A stretch of DNA of 64,000 nucleotides. Source: Thiodiazotropha sp037384425 (GTDB lineage: Bacteria > Pseudomonadota > Gammaproteobacteria > Chromatiales > Chromatiaceae). The position numbers were made by a program, and so were the translations under genes. This document shows positions 1 through 8,078 of the stretch, piece by piece (position 1 is the first letter of the stretch; each line of letters begins with the position of its first letter). The notes under the pieces are model-generated. The model was not told where the DNA came from. It worked only from the letters and a program-made list of their open reading frames with translations, and did not search any database. Where the stretch lies: the NCBI GenBank assembly GCA_037384425.1, contig JARROA010000021.1, positions 62,001-126,000 on the forward strand. Reading direction: 5' to 3'.

Positions 1-1
1 C

Positions 2-1555
2 TCCATACGCTCGTTTTTGGTGAAACATGAGCAGGCGGCTGCATTTATGGCCGGCGGCTATGCCCGTGCGACTGGCGAGGTGGGCGCTTGCATCACCACG
101 GCAGGGCCCGGTGCCACCAATCTGGTGACCGGTATCGCCAGCGCCTACAGCGACAATCTGCCGGTGATTGCGATTACCGGTGAAGCGCCCACTCATATCT
201 TCGGCAAAGGTGGGTTGCAGGAGAGTTCCGGCGAGGGCGGCAGCGTCGACCAGGTCGCGCTGTTCACCGGCATCACCAGATACCACAAGCTGATCGAGCG
301 CACCGACTACCTGGCCAGCGTGTTGAACCAGGCGGCGAAACACCTGCTTTCCGGGACCCCGGGACCGGTAGTGCTGAGCATCCCCTACAACGTCCAGAAA
401 GAGTTGGTGGACGGGGATCTTCTCGAGCAGGTGGCTTTTTCCCGCCCGCACGCAGAACCGCTCATACCCGGGCAGTACATCGATCAGAGCCTGGCCCTGC
501 TTGGCAAAGCGCAACATCCCCTGATCGTCGCCGGATATGGCTGCATACTTGCTGGCGCCCAGCCCCATCTGAAGCGTATCAGCGAACAACTGAACATACC
601 GGTAACCAGCAGTCTCAAGGCCAAGGGTGCGCTGGACGAGCGCTCGGCTATGTCCCTCGGCAGCCTCGGTGTGACCTCCGGTGGCTACGCCGTGCGCTAT
701 CTGGAACACGAGGCCGACCTGGTGATGATGCTGGGCGCTGGCTATAACGAGCGTACCAGTTATGTCTGGGACAAGAGGCTGCTCGAAGGCAAGAAGATCA
801 TCCAGGTCGACAATAATCCTCAGCAGCTGGAGAAGGTGTATCGGGCAGACCAGGTGGTGCAGGCGGATCTCTCGGCCTATCTCCAGGCGCTGGAGCGTGC
901 CATGGAGGATCGAGGAGTTGCCCCGAAGGCACCGGTGGACGTCGCCGCCTTCATCGATGCCGCTCAATCGGAAATCGACAGTGCGGGTGAGACCATCTTC
1001 AACCGGCAGTTCGATCAGGTGAAGGCATTCTATCGATGGCTGGAAAACCGGTTTCCAGAAGGCTTGATCATGTTCGATGACAATATCGTCTTCGCGCAGA
1101 ATTTTTATCGTGTCTCCACAAACGATCGCTATTATCCCAATACCGGTATCTCGTCCCTCGGTCATGCGGTACCGGCCGCCATCGGCGCCGCCTGCGGAAC
1201 AAGCCGGCCGATTTTCGCCATGATCGGCGATGGCGGTTTTCAGATGTGCGCCATGGAGGTCATGACGGCGGTCAATTACGGAATTCCCCTGAATATCGTG
1301 TTGCTCAACAATGACACCATGGGCCTGATACGAAAAAACCAGCACCAGCACTATCACGACCGCTTCATCGATTGCGATTTCATCAATCCCGATTACGCAG
1401 TACTGGCACGGTCCTTCGGTATCCGCTACATGTGTGTGGACGGGGAACGGGAACTGGGGGAACAACTGGCAGACATGGATTTCGAGCGCGGTATCAACCT
1501 GATCGAGATACCGATCGACCGGGATGCCTATCCGAACTATTCTTCGCGGCGTTGA
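2..1555 (+). CDS. Acetolactate synthase-like thiamine-diphosphate enzyme (5' truncated by window edge)
   Basis: The reading frame is open from base 2 and the first visible residues (SIRSFLVKHEQAAAFMAG) match the segment about 40-50 residues into TPP enzymes of the acetolactate synthase/pyruvate oxidase superfamily, so the true start lies outside the window. Visible signs are the HEQ glutamate region that activates the cofactor, TAGPGATNLVTGIASAY, a central Rossmann-like domain, and the C-terminal TPP motif GDGGF (about nt 1225-1239) followed by LLNND (about 1303-1317). Such enzymes decarboxylate a 2-keto acid and transfer the activated aldehyde. It ends 9 bases before a glycosyltransferase-like gene, so the two are probably cotranscribed. 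No small regulatory subunit (ilvN type) follows, and the company of a sulfotransferase argues for a specialised biosynthetic role rather than branched-chain amino acid synthesis. The substrate cannot be read from sequence. Confidence 0.85.
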   Translation, partial: SIRSFLVKHEQAAAFMAGGYARATGEVGACITTAGPGATNLVTGIASAYSDNLPVIAITGEAPTHIFGKGGLQESSGEGGSVDQVALFTGITRYHKLIERTDYLASVLNQAAKHLLSGTPGPVVLSIPYNVQKELVDGDLLEQVAFSRPHAEPLIPGQYIDQSLALLGKAQHPLIVAGYGCILAGAQPHLKRISEQLNIPVTSSLKAKGALDERSAMSLGSLGVTSGGYAVRYLEHEADLVMMLGAGYNERTSYVWDKRLLEGKKIIQVDNNPQQLEKVYRADQVVQADLSAYLQALERAMEDRGVAPKAPVDVAAFIDAAQSEIDSAGETIFNRQFDQVKAFYRWLENRFPEGLIMFDDNIVFAQNFYRVSTNDRYYPNTGISSLGHAVPAAIGAACGTSRPIFAMIGDGGFQMCAMEVMTAVNYGIPLNIVLLNNDTMGLIRKNQHQHYHDRFIDCDFINPDYAVLARSFGIRYMCVDGERELGEQLADMDFERGINLIEIPIDRDAYPNYSSRR

Positions 1556-1564
1556 ATACACAGG

Positions 1565-3391
1565 ATGGAAGCCGATACCACAGGTCTGCGGCAGTGTATC
1601 GCCCGATACCGTCAGCGCATCCCTGAACTGAGCGCCATCGAAGCTGCATTGCAGAGCGCATCCCCCGACGACGCGATCGCGCTGTACGAGCAGTGCTATC
1701 CGCTGATCGAGAAGGCCCTCTGGAGTGATGATTCACAGTTCGATGACCTGCTCGACAGTTACCAGGCGCTGTTTCGTGAGCAGGAGGGGTTGATACAGCG
1801 CCGGGGCGATGATCGTCACCACTTCATTCTCAGCATTCCGGTAGCGGACCGCCCGGCCCACCTTCAAAGCTGTCTTGAAAGCATTCATCGACTGTGCAGT
1901 ACATTCGGCTATGGCGGTACCCGTTGCGGCGTCTATCAACGTATCAAGGTCATCGTCGCCGAGGACAGTCGAGAGCCGGAGAGCATCGAGCGCCATATCG
2001 AATTGGTTGAGAGCTACCGGGACAAGGGCCTGCAGGTATTTCATTTCAGTCAGTCGGAACAGTACGACCTGCTGCACGCGCTGCCGGAATCGCAGCGCAG
2101 CCGTTTGGGCAGCGTCCTGACCACGCTGCCGAGGGAGCGGTTCTATCTGAAAGGGCAAGCGGCGAATCGCAATCTCAGCTACCTGAAATGCCTGCAGCTG
2201 ACCGAAGACAGGGACAATACGCTGTACTACATGGTCGACAGTGACCAGACCTTCTGTGTCAACCGGCAGACCGCGGGCGGCGAGCAGGCGGTGTATGCGT
2301 TGAACTACTTTCATACCGCCGACAAGGTCTTTCGCGAGTCGGACACCCTGATGCTGACCGGCAAACTGGTTGGCGACCCACCGGTGTCGCCTTCGGTCAT
2401 GACCGCCAATTTTCTCGACGATATGACCGCATTCTTTTCATCGTTGGCTCAAGCCGGCCCGGATGGGGCCTGCCGCTTTCATGCCGTGCCGGAACAAGCG
2501 CTTGGCGATGCGGCCTATCACGACATGGCCAAGCTGTTCGGTTTCGAGAAGCATGAACGAACCTATCCCTACCGGTGTCGTCTCAAGGGTGTGCATGACA
2601 ACGTTGATTGTCTGCAGGATGTCAGCCGGCGTTTGAGCGCCTTTTTCTTCGGCGAGCATCTGACCCGTAAAACCCATTTTCACTATCGAGACGGCTATAC
2701 CGCATTGTCACCGGCACGTACGGTCTATCCCGGCAACTACATCGTCAACTATCAAGGGCTCAAATATATCGTCCCCTTCGGTCATCTGCGGTTGCGCATG
2801 TCCGGACCGACCGCGGGTCGTCTGATTGCCGCCGAGATCGGCAGACAATTCGCCTCTATCAACATGCCGCATCTGCACCGGCGTACAGCCGGTGCCGGTC
2901 TGAGCGGTGATTTTCGTCCGGGTGTGGAGTTGGAGCAGGAGGGTGACGGGTCTCGCATCGATCTGTCGGATGAGTTCGAGCGCCAGTTCTTCGGCGACTT
3001 GATGCTGTTCACCACAGAAGCTCTGGTGTGGAGGGCGGATGTCAGTCAGCCGTTTCCGGAATCGGTGGTTGCCGAGGTGTTGCAGCAGAAAGAGGCCGAG
3101 TTGCTCGAGATGTATCGGCAGAAGCAACACGCCATACAAGATAAAACCCGGTGTTTCAGTAACCTGGTGTTTGAGCAGGGCCACTGGTGGTTGGGACATA
3201 CTGGTTTGACCGATGCCATGGCCCGAATCAAAGCATTCGTCGAGAATATCCAGCACAATTTCGGCGAGCGGTCACCGGCCTGGCGGCAAATCCAGTCCGC
3301 TGCGCATCGCGAGCAACGCAAGCGGCAAATCATCGACGCATTGACTGATTATCGGGCGGTGCGAGATGCCTGGGACCGCCTGTTCGACTGA
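1565..3391 (+). CDS. Large GT-A glycosyltransferase-like protein of unknown substrate
   Basis: 608 residues, starting 9 bases after the TPP enzyme. An N-terminal helical part (about 1-80) is followed by a GT-A-like region: FILSIPVADRPAHLQSCLES (about 88-107), then a KVIVAEDS strand, and a YYMVDSDQTF element near residue 220 that resembles the DxD metal/nucleotide-sugar site. A further conserved-looking stretch (VPFGHLRLRMSGPTAGR, about 400) precedes a C-terminal helical tail. There is no signal peptide or membrane segment, so it is cytoplasmic. I do not recognise the exact family. The DxD-like motif and order of strands suggest nucleotide-sugar transfer, and the neighbouring TPP enzyme and convergent sulfotransferase would fit building or decorating a glycan. 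An unrelated Rossmann-like enzyme remains possible. Confidence 0.5.
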   Translation: MEADTTGLRQCIARYRQRIPELSAIEAALQSASPDDAIALYEQCYPLIEKALWSDDSQFDDLLDSYQALFREQEGLIQRRGDDRHHFILSIPVADRPAHLQSCLESIHRLCSTFGYGGTRCGVYQRIKVIVAEDSREPESIERHIELVESYRDKGLQVFHFSQSEQYDLLHALPESQRSRLGSVLTTLPRERFYLKGQAANRNLSYLKCLQLTEDRDNTLYYMVDSDQTFCVNRQTAGGEQAVYALNYFHTADKVFRESDTLMLTGKLVGDPPVSPSVMTANFLDDMTAFFSSLAQAGPDGACRFHAVPEQALGDAAYHDMAKLFGFEKHERTYPYRCRLKGVHDNVDCLQDVSRRLSAFFFGEHLTRKTHFHYRDGYTALSPARTVYPGNYIVNYQGLKYIVPFGHLRLRMSGPTAGRLIAAEIGRQFASINMPHLHRRTAGAGLSGDFRPGVELEQEGDGSRIDLSDEFERQFFGDLMLFTTEALVWRADVSQPFPESVVAEVLQQKEAELLEMYRQKQHAIQDKTRCFSNLVFEQGHWWLGHTGLTDAMARIKAFVENIQHNFGERSPAWRQIQSAAHREQRKRQIIDALTDYRAVRDAWDRLFD

Positions 3392-3407
3392 CTTACCGCG
3401 CGGCCCA

Positions 3408-4136
3408 CTAGAGGGTCAATGCATCAACCGCATGCGCGATCATTTGCTGTCGACAGCGCTGGTAGGTCTCCCGTGCCCTGTTCAGCACATGAGCTGGAAT
3501 CTGAATATGGGTGTGGTCGCTTCGTGATTGATCGATCCTACCACTGCTTATGAATTTCGAGGAGTCGCCCTTGCGCGCCTGCCCTGTCTGACTGAAGAGC
3601 CGGTAGTGCTGGCTCAGCGGTTCATCCAATTGCAACCAGCCGCTCATGCTGGAGAGTAGTCTTTCCGGCGATGACAGCAACAGCTCGGCATCGAAATAGT
3701 GGTAGTCATGCTCGGTCGTGCGACAAAACCGGGCCAGCCATTCGAGTCGATCGATATAGTAACGGGATGCCGATTCGGGTGACGCGTAGGTATCGCCGGA
3801 CTGCTTTTGTGAAAACAGCTGGACGATACTGCGGATCGTCGATGCCGGTTCCCGTAGCGCCACCATGATCGTGACCGGGACAGGGCCCAGTCGCTCGGGC
3901 ATCAGTCGATAGTCATTGTGCAGCAGTTTGTCGAACAGGAAACGGCTATGTTCCTTGATCACGTCGTGCTCGCAATAGGCGCTAAGCTGCTTCTCCAGAG
4001 CGGAGGTGTCCTCATAGCCCAGGTGCATTTCATAGTAGCCGTTGATGGCGGGGTTCGAGCCCAGAATATGCCCCGCCAGGCTGGTAAAGGCCCGCATGTG
4101 GCTGAGCAGGAAGATTCTTGAAAAGTGATCAGGCAT
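3408..4136 (-). CDS. Sulfotransferase family protein
   Basis: 242 residues, convergent with the glycosyltransferase-like gene (16-base gap). The N-terminus reads LLSHMRAFTSLAGHILGSNP (about 11-29), a variant of the 5'-phosphosulfate-binding loop of PAPS-dependent sulfotransferases, followed by YYEMH. LREPASTIRS (94-103) matches the 3'-phosphate-binding motif in which Arg and Ser contact PAPS. The length is typical of short bacterial carbohydrate or small-molecule sulfotransferases. The protein would transfer sulfate from PAPS to a hydroxyl, in the cytoplasm. The P-loop has HMRAF where many relatives have PRSGT, so the loop is divergent. Together with the two genes to its left it suggests a sulfated product; the acceptor is unknown. 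Confidence 0.72.
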   Translation of the reverse strand: MPDHFSRIFLLSHMRAFTSLAGHILGSNPAINGYYEMHLGYEDTSALEKQLSAYCEHDVIKEHSRFLFDKLLHNDYRLMPERLGPVPVTIMVALREPASTIRSIVQLFSQKQSGDTYASPESASRYYIDRLEWLARFCRTTEHDYHYFDAELLLSSPERLLSSMSGWLQLDEPLSQHYRLFSQTGQARKGDSSKFISSGRIDQSRSDHTHIQIPAHVLNRARETYQRCRQQMIAHAVDALTL

Positions 4137-4472
4137 AGTCCGAATCGGCGGTATTGGGATGTGCGATCAACGGTCGGGTTCAACCCTGGTTTAAGCGATA
4201 CCTGAGGGACTATTTACCACACTATCTGCGCTCTTGCCGTAATCAGTGACTATAACGCTCGGTATTGCGCCATCGTCTGTTTTATAGCCGATAGCACAAA
4301 GGCTCTTGTTAAGCACTCGTCAGTGCATCGATGAGTGACGCATGGGTGTGCCATTGAAACTTTGCCGCCGAGAGGCAAAAGGGTGCGGCAAGTCGCAACG
4401 CGATCTTCCCGGCTCACGACAAGCCGGGCTGCAGATCGCTTGTCTGGACAGTGTTCGGTTGCGGGACGATAC
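4137..4472. other. Intergenic gap, no gene seen
   Basis: Between the sulfotransferase start and the end of the OmpA-type gene. It holds part of a GGTGCGGCAAG-type repeat around 4381-4392 (one arm only) and otherwise no ORF with coding character, no clear terminator and no RNA gene that I can recognise. Confidence 0.5.
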
Positions 4473-5273
4473 CTAGTCGACGACCTTGGGTATTTCGTCG
4501 GTGAGAATATCCAGATTCGGCAGCATCACGATCTCGATACGACGGTTGAGCTGGCGACCTTCGGCTGTCGAATTGTCCGCCTTCGGCTGGAACTCGCCGA
4601 AGCCGGCCGCAGAGATGTTCTCGGGATTCACTCCCGTATCCACCAGAAGATGGACGACAGCCAGCGCTCGTGCCGCGGAGAGTTCCCAGTTACTAGGGTA
4701 GACAGCGCTCTTGATCGGCTTGTCGTCGGTATGTCCCTCGACCTGAAAACGCCGGTCCTTGAACTGGGTGAGGATGTCCGCCACCTGGGTCAGGGCCCGT
4801 GTGCCGTCGCCGTTGAGCCGAGCGCGGCCACTATCGAACAAGATGTTGTCGGGCAGTTCGATCACGATTCGCCCGTTTTTGATAGTGACGCTCAATTCGC
4901 CGGCATCGATCATCTGCTGCAGGCGGGAGACGAACTGGGCGTAGATCTCGTTGCGCTTTTCCCGCTCTTCCTCCAGGTCCCTGAGTAACTCGATCTGCAG
5001 ATTTGATTCCTTCAGCTCCTGTTGCAGATCCTGACGCTTGACGTGTAGATCGAACAGTTCCTCGCTGGCCAGGTCGAGTTGGTGGCGCAGTTCCATCAGT
5101 TTCTGATCGGATTGCATGATCTCTTTCTGGGCACCTTCGATTTCGGTGTTGGCCTGGTCGAGCGATTGGCGGGTTTCAGAGAGTTCCTGGACCGCTGCGT
5201 CATACTTACGGGACGAGACACAACCCGCCATCATGAAGGCAAGTATCAAAATAGCTGCTGTGCGTGTGTACAT
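4473..5273 (-). CDS. OmpA-family peptidoglycan-binding lipoprotein with coiled coil
   Basis: 266 residues from the ATG at 5273. This start is preferred over the ATG at 5288 because a GGGAGA ribosome site lies just upstream of it and the protein then begins with a clean lipoprotein signal ending MMAGC (Cys18). Residues about 25-125 are a Gln/Glu/Leu-rich coiled coil, likely spanning the periplasm. The C-terminal half is an OmpA domain: ILFDSGRARL, VEGHTDDKPI, SNWELSAARA and the GFGEFQP/NRRIEI motifs, with the Asp and Arg that hold diaminopimelate of peptidoglycan. It probably tethers the outer membrane to the wall. It stands alone; the MotB-like C-terminus lacks a transmembrane motor helix, so a motor role is unlikely. 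Confidence 0.88.
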   Translation of the reverse strand: MYTRTAAILILAFMMAGCVSSRKYDAAVQELSETRQSLDQANTEIEGAQKEIMQSDQKLMELRHQLDLASEELFDLHVKRQDLQQELKESNLQIELLRDLEEEREKRNEIYAQFVSRLQQMIDAGELSVTIKNGRIVIELPDNILFDSGRARLNGDGTRALTQVADILTQFKDRRFQVEGHTDDKPIKSAVYPSNWELSAARALAVVHLLVDTGVNPENISAAGFGEFQPKADNSTAEGRQLNRRIEIVMLPNLDILTDEIPKVVD

Positions 5274-5505
5274 GGCGCTTTCTCCCATGTGACGGTTGAT
5301 ATTTCAGCGGAATTTTATCCTTCAGCAAGGAGAGTTGCAGGTACGCAGAGTGCCTGATTGACGTTTGTATGGCGGAGAAGTTGCGCTCTGTGATCAGGTT
5401 CACTGTTTGGCCTGCTCTGCCCTTAACCGATGTGCCAGCTATCGCTGGTGAAGGTGTGCTCCCGGCTACGCGCATAGGGGAATATTAGACGGGTCCCAGT
5501 TGGCC

Positions 5506-6188
5506 TTAGATCTCAGTGGCAGGCGCGATCTCCGAGAAGATGCTGCTCTCCAACCAGCTGTTGATGTCATTGATGAGCGCTTTGGGGCCGATCACATTCA
5601 GGCTGTCGTTGGCAATCGCCTTTTGGTAACTGGTATCACCCATCCAGACCTCGATCATTTTCTTCACTGTCGTGGTGAAGTAGATATCGACCTCCTTGCC
5701 CGGATCCTTCTCGCAAAGATCCACTTCACCTTGCTTTACCGTGATCCGCCAATCGGCAAACTCCGTGGTGTCGGTGAATTGGAAGCGGATGACCGTCTCG
5801 TCGCCGACCAGTCTGCGGGGATGATGCTGCGCTTGATATACAGCATCAGCAGTTCGGCGTCGTAGTCGCTGTCGGCGATGTTGGAACGTACCCTGCGCAT
5901 TCTCCAGTCGCCGAGTGCTTTGATGATCGGTAGTAGCTCCCTGCATGAACGGGTGGGGAAGTATTCATGGCCTTTCTGCCCTTGAATGTTATTTTTGATC
6001 ACGAGACCTTGCTGTTCCAGGCTGTCGAGTCTCTTGGACAGCATAGTCGGTGAGATCTGGCTCAATCCGCGTTGCAGCTCAGTGAATCGCGTTCCGCCCA
6101 TCAGCAGTTCACGAACGATCAGGGTGGTCAACTTCTCTCCCAGGATCTCGGTGGCCTTGGCGATTGGACAGAACTGGCCATACTACAT
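5506..6188 (-). pseudogene. HxlR-family transcriptional regulator, broken (amber codon 2 plus frameshift)
   Basis: Two overlapping frames together make one HxlR regulator. The first (6182 down to about 5815) encodes YGQFCPIAKATEILGEK, then a winged-helix part with RELLMGGTRFTELQRGLS. The second (about 5820 down to 5506) encodes the C-terminal SCP2-like sensor domain, with FTDTTEFADWRITVKQGEVD and VDIYFTTTVKKMIEVWMGD. The frame changes near 5812-5822, inside the stretch after IKRSIIP. The natural start ATG at 6188 is followed directly by TAG, and the usually conserved Trp of GEKWT is Leu (TTG). Only weak starts such as TTG at 6131 would bypass the amber codon. Intact relatives repress or activate a divergent neighbour, here the HMA-like/MddA-like genes. 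Sequencing error could explain the frameshift but not easily all lesions. Confidence 0.82.
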
Positions 6189-6253
6189 GATATCCCCTGT
6201 GTGTGCGCAGTATTGGCCATGTAACTGAGTGTAGGCCAGCGAGTTGCAGAAAA

Positions 6254-6282
6254 TGTAGTGAGTTAGTCCGATTTCTGTAGTG
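6254..6282. promoter_or_regulatory. Direct repeats in the divergent HxlR / HMA-like promoter region
   Basis: Two copies of TGTAGTG begin at 6254 and 6276, 22 bases (about two helical turns) apart, each followed by a G(T/G)TA-like continuation. They lie between the broken HxlR gene and the rightward HMA-like/MddA-like genes, where an HxlR operator would be expected. The link to HxlR binding is inference. Confidence 0.35.
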
Positions 6283-6379
6283 GGTAACTCCAGTTTGTGT
6301 TGTGGAGTCGGTCTCCTTGCTCGCCTAGCATTGAGTCAACGGCGCAGAGATGTCGTTACACCATTAGAGGAGGTCACAA

Positions 6380-6611
6380 ATGAAACGCAAGGCTACAGAT
6401 GTGTTTATCTATACGCGGGAGGTGCGTAGTGAGGGGCAGTTCGCGAGGTTGAGCGAGCAGTTCTTCGAGAGTTCCGGCATTGTCTCTATGTCACAATATC
6501 CATCGTCCCAGTTTATTGATGGTGGTGTATGACGCAGCATGCGTCCAATCGACGCGTATTCCGGAGCGGATCGGGGGGCTGGGTTTTCAGGCAAGTCTGA
6601 TGGTCATATGA
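6380..6611 (+). pseudogene. Small HMA-fold (metal-associated-like) protein without CxxC, frameshifted
   Basis: An ATG at 6380 follows a strong AGAGGAGG ribosome site (about 6366-6373). The first frame gives 50 residues (MKRKATDVFIYTREV ... SQYPSS) and stops at 6530. The next frame continues the same protein, LLMVVYDAACVQSTRIPERI then GLGFQASLM, ending at 6611. The frame changes near 6509-6513. The joined product of about 75 residues has the beta-alpha-beta-beta-alpha-beta pattern of heavy-metal-associated domains but no CxxC metal pair. It sits 25 bases before the MddA-like gene in the same direction, so it was probably the first gene of that unit. The strong ribosome site with a broken body suggests a recent lesion or a sequence error. 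Confidence 0.7.
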
Positions 6612-6636
6612 ATCACGTAGCAGTGAGGATTTAACC

Positions 6637-7407
6637 ATGAAAAAGTTTGGTCTACTGCTGTACGGGATTGTCAACTACAATTTGGGCTCCTCAGCCCTGG
6701 TCTATCTAATTGCCTTTCTGTTCAATCCGATTCCGGCGATTGGCATTCTGCATGGAATCGATGGAGGAACAACTGACAACATCTGGTTCGCCGGCGCGGT
6801 CAATGTTGGCCTGTTTGTGCTGTTCGGAGTTCAGCACAGCATGACGGCGCGTAATGGATTCAAGCGTTGGCTGACGCGCTTCATGCCGAAATCCGCTGAG
6901 CGCAGCACATACATGCTGGCGACGACTGCAGTTACCTATGCGCTTTGCCTGGGTTGGGAGCCGATGCCGGGCGTCGTCTGGCAGGCAGATGAAGGTCTTC
7001 TCCACAACAGTTTGCTCGGGATCGGTCTGTTCGGCTGGGTGCTTGTGCTCTACTCGACCTTCCTGATCAACCATTTCGATCTATTCGGTTTGCGTCAGGC
7101 ATGGCTGTTCTTCAAAGGGCGGGAATATACACAGTTGCCGTTCGCGCTGAACTCGCTTTATAAGATTATTCGTCACCCCATCATGACCGGTGCGTTCATT
7201 GGTATCTGGTTTACACCAGTGATGACTACGGGGCATTTGTTGTTTGCAATCGGTATGTCGAGCTACATTCTGATTGGCGTTTACCATGAAGAGAAGGATT
7301 TGATCCGCGCATTTGATGATCGGTATATACGGTACATGCAGTCGACATCGCGCTTTGTTCCGTCCTGGATGAAGCGCAAGGGTGATTCGGCTGAAGCCCG
7401 TGTCTGA
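6637..7407 (+). CDS. MddA-like methanethiol S-methyltransferase (isoprenylcysteine methyltransferase superfamily membrane protein)
   Basis: 256 residues with about six membrane segments. It carries FGVQHSMTAR, TFLINHFDLFGLRQ, then RHPIMTGAFIGIWFTP (from residue 179) and YHEEKDL (near 218), the methyl-donor-binding signature RHPxY-like ... EExxL of the NnrU/ICMT superfamily. The combination with LINHFDLFGLRQAWLF is typical of MddA proteins, which methylate methanethiol to dimethyl sulfide with S-adenosylmethionine. The start follows a weak GAGGAT ribosome site. The gene itself is intact although the small gene before it and the divergent regulator are broken. Other thiol or protein substrates for this superfamily cannot be excluded. 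Confidence 0.68.
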   Translation: MKKFGLLLYGIVNYNLGSSALVYLIAFLFNPIPAIGILHGIDGGTTDNIWFAGAVNVGLFVLFGVQHSMTARNGFKRWLTRFMPKSAERSTYMLATTAVTYALCLGWEPMPGVVWQADEGLLHNSLLGIGLFGWVLVLYSTFLINHFDLFGLRQAWLFFKGREYTQLPFALNSLYKIIRHPIMTGAFIGIWFTPVMTTGHLLFAIGMSSYILIGVYHEEKDLIRAFDDRYIRYMQSTSRFVPSWMKRKGDSAEARV

Positions 7408-7432
7408 GTGTTCGAAGGGGTAATAACAGTAT

Positions 7433-7452
7433 GAGGGGTCTTATGGCCCCTC
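7433..7452 (+). terminator. Weak stem-loop after the MddA-like gene
   Basis: GAGGGGTC and GGCCCCTC pair over 8 positions (one G-T pair) around a TTAT loop, 25 bases after the stop codon. The downstream run is only T-rich (GTTCGTTTGT), so it is a possible rather than classical intrinsic terminator. Confidence 0.4.
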
Positions 7453-7691
7453 GTTCGTTTGTGCTGGTTGTAACTACAGTGAGGTGTCATGGGCTTGTGA
7501 AATTGGTACCAGGATAAAGTGGTGCCTGATAGATGGCGGCCCGGTGGGATGCAGAGAAGGCGTCGTTTTGAATATGATCAATGGCAATCAGATGTGCTTT
7601 AAACTTTGGCTCGATTATTTGAGATGAGTGAAAATGCTTGAGCCGCACTGTCCAGTGCGTGAACTGAGTTGGAAACAACAATTTCAAGGGA

Positions 7692-8000
7692 CTATATTAA
7701 ACTAAAGGATAAGCCTTCAAGATCTCCATGAAACATTATAACTCCGACGCGCTTTCCTTTCAGAAGCTCACCATTGAGTTTTCGAATAACTCTCTGAGCT
7801 GCGTCATCAGGCCTTACATTGATCAGGCCATGCCGTTGTTTAACTCCCAAGCTATTGGTGATGGTAACGATGCGGCAACTGAGGATTGTTGGCTGTGAGG
7901 AGAAGGGGAGTCGAAGCCAGCCTTTGAGAATCCTGTTAACAAAATCCCTCATGTCTCTTTGTGTGGTTGCGTCTGAAATTCTGAGTATCAGTATCTTCAT
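7692..8000 (-). CDS. Small RRM-type RNA-binding protein
   Basis: From the ATG at 8000 the product is 102 residues: MKILILRISDATTQRDMRDF, a variable part, then RHGLINVRPDDAAQRVIRKLNG and GKRVGV. This fits one RNA recognition motif: an RNP2-like first strand, a degenerate RNP1 (HGLINV in place of GFGFV), and the usual AxxAIxxLNG and strand 4. Aromatic RNA-stacking residues are largely missing, so binding may be altered. The frame continues upstream into the IS element, but that extension is not RRM and its first part is IS sequence; I therefore start at 8000. No good ribosome site is visible before it. The IS inserted 79 bases upstream and may have cut the promoter away. Confidence 0.5.
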   Translation of the reverse strand: MKILILRISDATTQRDMRDFVNRILKGWLRLPFSSQPTILSCRIVTITNSLGVKQRHGLINVRPDDAAQRVIRKLNGELLKGKRVGVIMFHGDLEGLSFSLI

Positions 8001-8078
8001 ATGAGTATTCTGTTTTGTGCGTTGCGCGGTTGCGAGAGTGTGCAACAGATCAGTGATTCTCTGAATTATCGTTGGGTG

